Origin: Clostridiales bacterium
Lineage (GTDB): Bacteria > Bacillota > Clostridia > Christensenellales > Christensenellaceae
Direction: 5' to 3'
Assembly: GCA_003510345.1 (NCBI GenBank)
Contig: DOMW01000073.1
Span: forward strand, 155 to 11,671
DNA: 11,517 bases
The notes under the pieces were generated by a model. That model did no database searches and was not told the origin of the DNA. It was given only the letters and a program-made list of their open reading frames with translations. Shown in pieces: positions 6,131-11,517 of this stretch (position 1 is the stretch's first letter; every line of letters begins with the position of its first letter). Both the position numbers and the translations under genes were made by a program.

Positions 6131-7007
6131 GCCACAGCCTTTCCGGGTAAACGCCCTCCTTAGTCAGTTCGGCAATGCGGCGCTCGACCGGCTCTTTATC
6201 CTGCGGGTACGTCACGCCAAACCATTTTGCGGACGTGCGCAGCACTTTCACACGGTCGCCTTCGGAAAGGACGCGCCCCATGAGCCACGGCAGGTAATAC
6301 TCGGCCTTTTCAATATTCGCCATGTTGCTTTCAAAATATCCCGGCATGTAGGTCTTGATCTCGTCAAATACTTGCGGCGTAAGCCCCCAGAAGTTCATGG
6401 AAACCGCCGATTTTGGGTCAAGGTCAAACCACGCGTCATTCTCAAAATATTGCGGCACGCCATCATTTTTTTGAATCTGTATGCGCTCATCGATCCGCGT
6501 GAGGAAGCCTTCAGCATCCACTTCGCACACGCCGCGCGCTACGTGCCCGTTTTCACTCAGCGTGTTTTCCAGCACATACCCCGCCATGGAATACTCGCCG
6601 CCGCGCTTATCCTCCATATAGTCCTTCACGAGGGCATAGGCCTGCGCGCCGTAAAAATCATCCGCGTTTATGACCGCGAAATTACCATCCACTTCACTTT
6701 CCGCAGCGAGCAGCGCGTGCGCCGTGCCCCACGGCTTTTTCCTCTTTTGAAGCCCGGGCAGGGGCGGTTCCGTGCCCTGGAACACATAGCGCACTTCCGC
6801 TTCCTTCTCCAGCCGCTTACCTATCGTTTCGCGGAATAGTTCAAGGTTTTCCTCCAAAATAATAAAGACGATCTTTTTATAACCCGCTTTGAGCGCGTCA
6901 TAGATCGAGTAGTCTATAATAAACTCCCCGTGTTTGCCCACAGGGTCTATCTGCTTTAATCCGCCGTATCTGCTGCCCATACCGGCCGCCAATATTACTA
7001 AGTTCAT
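6120..7007 (-). CDS. Sugar-1-phosphate nucleotidyltransferase
   Basis: The 295-residue enzyme has the Rossmann-like NTP_transferase fold that joins a nucleoside triphosphate and a sugar-1-phosphate to give an NDP-sugar and pyrophosphate. The N-terminal signature AAGMGSRYGGLKQ (7-19) holds the phosphate-binding glycines, Arg13 and Lys18. KPWGTAHAL (91-99) and the metal-binding NADDFYG (114-120) are also present. A frame starting with GTG at 7019 would add four residues, but I prefer the ATG at 7007: it has AGGA just upstream, starts the family-typical MNLVILAAG, and overlaps the GH112 stop as ATGA, a classic translational coupling. Between a phosphorylase that releases galactose-1-P and a kinase that makes HexNAc-1-P, it likely makes UDP-Gal/UDP-Glc or UDP-HexNAc. 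Which one cannot be read from the sequence. Confidence 0.85.
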   Translation of the reverse strand: MNLVILAAGMGSRYGGLKQIDPVGKHGEFIIDYSIYDALKAGYKKIVFIILEENLELFRETIGKRLEKEAEVRYVFQGTEPPLPGLQKRKKPWGTAHALLAAESEVDGNFAVINADDFYGAQAYALVKDYMEDKRGGEYSMAGYVLENTLSENGHVARGVCEVDAEGFLTRIDERIQIQKNDGVPQYFENDAWFDLDPKSAVSMNFWGLTPQVFDEIKTYMPGYFESNMANIEKAEYYLPWLMGRVLSEGDRVKVLRTSAKWFGVTYPQDKEPVERRIAELTKEGVYPERLWHDG

Positions 7008-9172
7008 AATTCCTGCCACCTCAATTCTCCCGGCTCAAGTTCAATTATAAACGAATTCCCGTTATCTGTATATGTTTTTGATTGTTGTATTTCATTGGAA
7101 TTGTTTACGATGCAGAACTGCTTCGCGTCCGGGTATACGTGTACGTCCACCGCGCTGTTATCCGCGTACCACCGCGCCGTGTATTCCTCTCCATGCGACG
7201 CCCACAGCACCGCACGGTACAGCAGGCGCGCGTTATCCGCGCTATAGGGCAGCCCGGCGATGTACACGGCCCGCCCCTTATAAAAATCGTTCGCCGCAAG
7301 CAGCACGTTTTTATCCCGCTGCGCGAGAACAGCCGTGCCTTCCAGCGCATAAATACTTTGCCGCGCGCCGCCAAAATCGATTCCGCCCGTTTTTTCCGTA
7401 ATAAAATGCGGCTGCTCTTCCCAGTTGTATTTACCGTAATTCAGCGTGAGGCCGCGCTCTTCCTCCACACCCAGTATATCGGCCAGCTGGAAGTACCGCC
7501 CCTGGCGCTGGCGCGCCGACGGTTCGCCTACGCCAATAAAGCCGCCGCCTCGGGCTACATACTGCTTCATGGCGGTCACAATACGCGGGTCGGCCCAATA
7601 TTCGCCGCCCGAATGCGCGGTGCCCGCACCGCCTACATTGACGATCACGTCGATATCAGCAAGCGCATCCGGCGCCTCGAGCAGGTCGTCAAAGCTGATG
7701 AAACGCACGGCGAGCGGCAAACCGGAAAGCGCCTCAATAACGCCCGCATACGCGTAATTTTGCGGAAAATATTTTGCGTGGTGCACCATATGCGCGCCCC
7801 ATGTGCGCATCCTGCCCCAACTGTTCAGCACGGCCACCCGCTTTACACAAAGCGGCGGAACGCCCTTTATCCTTTGGTAGATATCCCTGAATTCATCGCT
7901 TACCCGCGCCACATAATCCACAAAGCGCGGAAATTTGGCGGCAAGCGCGACGTACCCGCCATAGCCGATGCGGTCGATCGGGTTTCTTAAGAGCGCACGG
8001 CGTGCCGTGATCCAGTTTTCCCGCGCCTCTATCACCGGGTCGGCGCCCTCGTAGAACGAATCGGGGAAGAAGTAGGGCAAAAACCGCCCCTCCGTGTATT
8101 TCACGCCCGGCGTATCGCTTATCAGCCGCAATGTGGAGCCGTTGCCCACACTGCCCACGACCGCGTCCAGGCCGATGGTTTTGAATTCATCCATATACGG
8201 CTCTGTGCCGATCCAGTGGTCGCCCAGAAACATCATCGCTTCCTTGCCGTATTCATGTGTGATTTCCACAAACTGCCGGGCAAGCGCCGCGACCTCCCGT
8301 CGCTGAAACGCCATAAAGTCGCGGTATTCTTTGCCGGGGCTTCTGTACTGGTTGTTCATGTAGCCTTGGTCTATGATATGCTCCGGGCGGAACGGGTAAC
8401 CGACTTCGCGCTCAAAGCGCTCGAGTATATAGGGGCTGACGCTTGCCGCGTATCCGTACCAATCCACAAACTTTTCGCGCTTCAACTCGTCGAAGATGAG
8501 TGTGAACTGATGGAAAAATGTCGTAAAGCGAATGACCGAGACGTTCGGGTTTTCCTCGCAATACCGACGCAGGCGCTTTAAAGAAAACGCCTGTGTTTTG
8601 GGTTGGCGCACGTCGAATGTCAATTGCGGCGGCTCATCCCAGCCGTTTACAATGGAATTGTACATGTGCACCGGGTCCCATATGATATACGCGAGAAAAC
8701 TGACCGAATAATCGTGATACGGCGCCGCCCCTGTGAGAACGGCTTCGCCCGTCTGCCCGTCATATTCCCATGAATTGAACACTTCGCCCGTTGTGCGGTC
8801 GATTACTTCCCACCAGCGATGGATATCGTCCCGCGTATTGGGCGAGAGCATACCCGGGTGTATGCCTTTCATAAGGGGAATGCGCAGCACGGCGCTTTCC
8901 GCCATATAAAAATTGGTCATCACATACATCTGCTGTATTTCATCGGGGTTTTCACGCGCCCACGCGTTGTCCTTGCGCGTGGTGTAATATGTGCTGTATA
9001 CTTTTGCGCCGGACTCAAGCAACTCGGGCGGGAATTCCGTTCCGTCGCAATCGCGCAGCGCGTCCCCGCCCCAGCGCTCCATAATGCGGGTCGTTTCCTC
9101 TACCGCGCTGATATCGGTGGGCACAGTAACCCTACCGCGCCCTTTGGCCGGTTTTATAGTTATTCTATCCAC
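7004..9172 (-). CDS. gnpA: GH112 1,3-beta-galactosyl-N-acetylhexosamine phosphorylase
   Basis: The 722-residue cytoplasmic enzyme performs phosphate-dependent cleavage of beta-galactosyl disaccharides: galacto-N-biose/lacto-N-biose in GLNBP, galactosyl-1,4-rhamnose in a sister group. Its length fits GH112. The N-terminal barrel opens with a WGGDALRDCDGTEFP segment (34-48) typical of the family. The active-site stretch MFLGDHWIGTEPY (314-326) includes Asp318, which I align with the family's catalytic acid. KYTEGRFLPYFFPD (358-371) and RIGYGGY (401-407) are also family-like. A Rossmann-like domain lies at about 440-660, followed by a small C-terminal beta domain. The start is GTG with GAGGAA at proper distance. 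No signal peptide, so the substrate must be imported, matching the ABC genes upstream. The adjacent NahK-like kinase favours HexNAc-containing substrates; rhamnose specificity is not excluded. Confidence 0.93.
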   Translation of the reverse strand: MDRITIKPAKGRGRVTVPTDISAVEETTRIMERWGGDALRDCDGTEFPPELLESGAKVYSTYYTTRKDNAWARENPDEIQQMYVMTNFYMAESAVLRIPLMKGIHPGMLSPNTRDDIHRWWEVIDRTTGEVFNSWEYDGQTGEAVLTGAAPYHDYSVSFLAYIIWDPVHMYNSIVNGWDEPPQLTFDVRQPKTQAFSLKRLRRYCEENPNVSVIRFTTFFHQFTLIFDELKREKFVDWYGYAASVSPYILERFEREVGYPFRPEHIIDQGYMNNQYRSPGKEYRDFMAFQRREVAALARQFVEITHEYGKEAMMFLGDHWIGTEPYMDEFKTIGLDAVVGSVGNGSTLRLISDTPGVKYTEGRFLPYFFPDSFYEGADPVIEARENWITARRALLRNPIDRIGYGGYVALAAKFPRFVDYVARVSDEFRDIYQRIKGVPPLCVKRVAVLNSWGRMRTWGAHMVHHAKYFPQNYAYAGVIEALSGLPLAVRFISFDDLLEAPDALADIDVIVNVGGAGTAHSGGEYWADPRIVTAMKQYVARGGGFIGVGEPSARQRQGRYFQLADILGVEEERGLTLNYGKYNWEEQPHFITEKTGGIDFGGARQSIYALEGTAVLAQRDKNVLLAANDFYKGRAVYIAGLPYSADNARLLYRAVLWASHGEEYTARWYADNSAVDVHVYPDAKQFCIVNNSNEIQQSKTYTDNGNSFIIELEPGELRWQEL

Positions 9173-9210
9173 AATATAGTTCCTCTTCTGTGATATATAA
9201 CGTATTCCGC

Positions 9211-9228
9211 AAAAGGCGGCTGCCCGCC
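9211..9228 (-). terminator. Weak attenuator-like hairpin before the GH112 gene
   Basis: In the 66-nt gap between the small membrane protein and GH112, the transcript has GGCGG, loop GCAG, CCGCC, then TTTT. Two flanking G-U pairs can extend the stem into the T-run. It is short and its U-run is only four, so at most a partial terminator separating transporter from enzyme levels. Confidence 0.3.
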
Positions 9229-9238
9229 CCCTGCCGCG

Positions 9239-9418
9239 CTAACGATAGCGCCTGTTGTAGAAATAAAACACCAGTACGATCCCGGCGATGCCGCCAAACT
9301 GCATAAAGAGGCCGGGGTATTCACCCATCCTGTGCCCCATTACAACGAGGAGTACGCTAAAACCGAGCGCGATAAAGTAAAGTATAATAGTCAGTGTTCT
9401 TTTTACATACATATCCAT
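9239..9418 (-). CDS. Small two-helix membrane protein between permease and GH112
   Basis: The 59-residue ORF begins MDMYVKRTLT and ends YNRRYR. It has two hydrophobic segments (about 9-27 and 35-54), separated by a short HRMGEYPG turn and flanked by basic residues, which predicts a hairpin membrane protein with both ends inside. It starts 7 nt after the permease stop, and AAAGGA overlapping that stop is a well-placed ribosome binding site. Spacing and strand place it firmly in the operon. Its form recalls the small uncharacterised proteins annotated DUF6903 in Firmicutes sugar operons; that is from memory and unverified. It could be an accessory subunit of the CUT1 permease, but no function is known. 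Confidence 0.8.
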   Translation of the reverse strand: MDMYVKRTLTIILYFIALGFSVLLVVMGHRMGEYPGLFMQFGGIAGIVLVFYFYNRRYR

Positions 9419-9425
9419 AGCGCGC

Positions 9426-10313
9426 CTATCCTTTCAATCCGCCCAACATCATGCCCTGCGTCAGCTTGCGTTGCACGATCATGTACAATATCAGCGTAGG
9501 CAGCATCACAATGACAAGTCCGGCATACATCTGCCCATACTCCGCGGCGGCGTTTTGCGTTTTCATCAGGTTCATAAGCCCCACGGAAAGTGTCCGCGCG
9601 CCGTTTGGCTCGGTCAGCATCGTCATGGAAATGATATACTCGTTCCAGAACAGCAGGAAGTTAAACAATATGACCGTGATGATACTCGGCTTTGCCATGG
9701 GCATGATCACGGTAAACATCGTTTTGCCATACCCCGCCCCGTCGATATACGCCGCTTCCTCATAGGCGCGCGGCACGGTAATAAAGTAGCTCGAAAGCAG
9801 GTATACGGTGAAGGGCAGCGCCGTTGCCGCGTAGATGACCGCCAGCATAAAGGGGTTGTTCAGGAAAAAGCCTTGCGCCCCCGCCCCAATCAGCCACTTA
9901 TCCGCATCCGACATCATCAGGAATATGGGAACTACAATATAGTTTACATTGATGAACAGCCCCGCCATAAACAATGTATTGATGACCTTCCTGCCGCGGA
10001 ACCCAAACCGGGTCAGCGCGTAAGCGGCGGGCAGCGCCATGATGAGCAAAAGGCCCAACGCCATCGCTGTGACGACCACGGAGGTGAGCATGTAGTCGCC
10101 CATACGGGCTTCTTGCCACGCATCCGTAAAGTTTGTCCACCTGGGACTCGCGGGCAGTATCCACGGGCTTCCGTAAAACTCTGAATTATCTTTGACAGAC
10201 GACACGAATACCCAACCGATCGGAACGAGTATGGTGATTGCCAAAAGAATCAGTAAAATATATATAACAACTTTTTGTAATATCTGCCACTTTCGTGTTT
10301 TAGCTACATCCAT
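9426..10313 (-). CDS. CUT1 sugar ABC transporter permease (MalG/AraQ type)
   Basis: The 295-residue protein is the second inner-membrane subunit of the importer. It has about six hydrophobic helices (roughly 15-38, 75-98, 109-133, 154-177, 209-230, 261-281). The cytoplasmic EAA loop reads EEAAYIDGAGYGKTMF at 185-200, ending IMPMAKP at 203-209, and docks to the ATPase. The C-terminus GMMLGGLKG is typical of MalG-like subunits. A start at 10313 with GGGGTGAA upstream lies 14 nt after the first permease, so the two are co-translated partners. Confidence 0.95.
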   Translation of the reverse strand: MDVAKTRKWQILQKVVIYILLILLAITILVPIGWVFVSSVKDNSEFYGSPWILPASPRWTNFTDAWQEARMGDYMLTSVVVTAMALGLLLIMALPAAYALTRFGFRGRKVINTLFMAGLFINVNYIVVPIFLMMSDADKWLIGAGAQGFFLNNPFMLAVIYAATALPFTVYLLSSYFITVPRAYEEAAYIDGAGYGKTMFTVIMPMAKPSIITVILFNFLLFWNEYIISMTMLTEPNGARTLSVGLMNLMKTQNAAAEYGQMYAGLVIVMLPTLILYMIVQRKLTQGMMLGGLKG

Positions 10314-10327
10314 GATTCATTTCACCC

Positions 10328-11221
10328 CTAATACTCGAGCGGTTCGCGTTTGGTGACGGCGTTTAGAACCGCGGCCAGCCCGAAGGAGAATATAAACACC
10401 ATCGTGCCGATCGCCATGCCATAACCATACGATGAATTGCCATACGCCTGCTCGTACATATAACTCAGAAACACCTGCGAACTGTTATCAGGCCCGCCGT
10501 TTGTCATTGCCGTAACGAAGAGGAAACTCATGTTGATGGCGCTGATAATAAAGAATGTGAGCGTGGTACGCACGTTGCTCCACACAAGCGGTATGGTGAT
10601 GGAAAAGAACTGCCTCACCTTGCCCGCACCGTCCAGCCCGGAAGATTCGTACAGGCTTTCCGGGATACTGGACATGCTCGCCATATACATGACCATATAA
10701 TACCCGATTGCCTGCCATATCATGGCAATGGCAATGGCATATACCACAATTTGCTGGTTTCCCAGCCACATCACAGGGTCGATGCCAAGCGCCTCCAGTA
10801 TAGAGTTGAACAGGCCGTTCTTCGGGTTGTATAGCGCACTGAATATACCGGAAATAACGACGATGGACAGTATATTCGGGATATAGAACACAATGCGGAA
10901 AAAGTTCTGCCCCATTATCTTTTCCCGGGACAACATGCTGGCAAAGATCAACGCAAGCGTAAACGTTATGAGCGACACGATCACAAGCAGCAATATCGTA
11001 TTTTGGAAAGAGCGAACGAACGTATCGTCCCGCTCAAAAAGAATCTTAAAATTGTCAAACCCCACGAATTCCTGGTTGGGCGAAAAACCGCCCCATTTGT
11101 ACATCGACATGCGGAATACGTTGATTGTTGGGATGATCATGAAGATCACAAACAACACCAAGGCAGGCGCCACACATGCCAGTATAAATAGATTGCGCCC
11201 TTTTTTATTTCCGACAGCCAT
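10328..11221 (-). CDS. CUT1 sugar ABC transporter permease (MalF/UgpA type)
   Basis: The 297-residue protein is the first inner-membrane subunit of the importer. Hydrophobic helices lie near 11-33, 72-95, 107-130, 158-182, 214-237 and 266-288. The EAA loop is seen as YESSGLDGAGKVRQFF (191-206) followed by ITIP (208-211), with the conserved Gly in DGAG. It starts at ATG with GGAGG seven bases upstream. It follows the binding-protein gene after a 134-nt gap with a strong hairpin, an arrangement often linked to higher binding-protein than permease expression. Confidence 0.95.
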   Translation of the reverse strand: MAVGNKKGRNLFILACVAPALVLFVIFMIIPTINVFRMSMYKWGGFSPNQEFVGFDNFKILFERDDTFVRSFQNTILLLVIVSLITFTLALIFASMLSREKIMGQNFFRIVFYIPNILSIVVISGIFSALYNPKNGLFNSILEALGIDPVMWLGNQQIVVYAIAIAMIWQAIGYYMVMYMASMSSIPESLYESSGLDGAGKVRQFFSITIPLVWSNVRTTLTFFIISAINMSFLFVTAMTNGGPDNSSQVFLSYMYEQAYGNSSYGYGMAIGTMVFIFSFGLAAVLNAVTKREPLEY

Positions 11222-11272
11222 ACCCGTGCCTCCAGCCCTTTTTGGCTTTTTGTGCCTGTTGCTTTTTTTGAT

Positions 11273-11300
11273 TCCGCCCTCCCCGTTAAGGGAGGGCGGA
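11273..11300 (-). promoter_or_regulatory. Strong GC-rich hairpin between binding-protein and permease genes
   Basis: A perfect 11-bp inverted repeat (TCCGCCCTCCC and GGGAGGGCGGA) encloses a 6-nt loop. On the transcribed strand it is followed by ATCAAAAAAA, an A-run rather than a U-run, so it is not an intrinsic terminator. Position after the solute-binding protein gene fits a 3'-end stabiliser that protects the upstream mRNA from exonucleases, as known at malE-malF type junctions. The rest of the 134-nt gap is A-rich and holds the permease ribosome binding site. Confidence 0.6.
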
Positions 11301-11355
11301 TATCATTGTCAGATGAAACTTATTTGTTACATTACATACACTGTGCGAACGCTTC

Positions 11356-11517
11356 TTATTGAATCAGCTCAGGACGCAGCAGGTCGGAAGCTTCTTTGAT
11401 CCCGTCTACCCATTCCTGCTGGGTCGAGTCGCCAGTGGCGAGAGAGTCCACGCCCCTGAAGAACGAGCCGGCCATGTCAACGCCTTCCACCGGGTTTGTC
11501 GCCGCGAAGCCGCCCAT
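11356..11517 (-). CDS. Extracellular sugar-binding protein of the ABC importer (C-terminal part)
   Basis: Only the last 53 residues are in the window; the frame is open to the edge and ends with TAA at 11358-11356. The piece contains NPVEGVDMAGSFFRGVDSL, then STQQEWVDGIKEASDLL, and ends RPELIQ. The amphipathic pattern with a QQEW-type helix resembles the C-terminal helices of family-1 solute-binding proteins (MalE-like), in which a final helix packs on the N-lobe. Directly upstream of two CUT1 permeases this is the expected gene. Its lipoprotein signal and ligand site lie outside the window. Confidence 0.8.
   Translation of the reverse strand: MGGFAATNPVEGVDMAGSFFRGVDSLATGDSTQQEWVDGIKEASDLLRPELIQ

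Noticed and set aside
6129..6839. Plus-strand open frame (236 codons) opposite the nucleotidyltransferase
   Set aside because: Shadow of the recognised gene; no start signals.
7082..7990. Plus-strand open frame (302 codons) opposite GH112
   Set aside because: Shadow of a strongly recognised GH112 gene; low-complexity basic composition.
9471..10184. Plus-strand open frame (237 codons) opposite the second permease
   Set aside because: Shadow; rich in His, Arg and Gln with no hydrophobic or family pattern.

Overview
The window is one block of co-directional genes on the minus strand (transcribed from high to low coordinates). It reads as a catabolic operon for a host-type beta-1,3-galactosyl-N-acetylhexosamine disaccharide: galacto-N-biose from mucin O-glycans and/or lacto-N-biose from milk-type glycans. 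The moderately GC-rich DNA, AGGAGG-type ribosome binding sites and the family set (GH112 phosphorylase, CUT1 ABC importer with its own MsmK/UgpC-type ATPase) suggest an anaerobic gut Clostridia-type Firmicute. No rRNA, tRNA or phylogenetic marker is present, so the taxon is an inference only.

Layout in transcription order: the C-terminal end of an extracellular sugar-binding lipoprotein (11517-11356, cut by the window edge); a 134-nt gap with a strong GC-rich hairpin; two CUT1 permeases (11221-10328, 10313-9426); a 59-residue two-helix membrane protein (9418-9239); a GH112 phosphorylase (9172-7004); a sugar-nucleotidyltransferase (7007-6120) joined by an ATGA overlap; an N-acetylhexosamine kinase-like phosphotransferase (6130-5033). 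A 216-nt gap follows, with a triplicated 11-bp repeat and a GC-rich segment that separates a consensus Shine-Dalgarno site from the next start. Then come the ABC ATPase (4816-3596), a 140-nt gap with two stable stem-loops, a double-SIS aminosugar-phosphate isomerase/deaminase (3455-2409), a PIG-L/LmbE-type deacetylase (2399-1557) and a long ROK-like kinase (1544-168). The last 167 bases hold no convincing gene.

How the genes may work together (family knowledge plus inference): the ABC system imports the disaccharide. GH112 splits it with phosphate into galactose-1-phosphate and a free N-acetylhexosamine. The NahK-like kinase makes N-acetylhexosamine-1-phosphate, and the nucleotidyltransferase converts a sugar-1-phosphate to a nucleotide sugar, perhaps filling the place of GalT in the bifidobacterial lnp pathway. 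The second module (PIG-L, ROK, SIS) suggests another route for the amino sugar: deacetylation of the free sugar, 6-phosphorylation, then deamination/isomerisation to fructose-6-phosphate. NagA, GalT and GalE are not in this window, nor is any secreted glycosidase or regulator.

Most worth a second look: the conserved-looking small membrane protein between permease and phosphorylase, the unusual deacetylase/SIS/ROK module, the apparent insertion between SD and start of the ATPase gene, and the structured intergenic RNAs.
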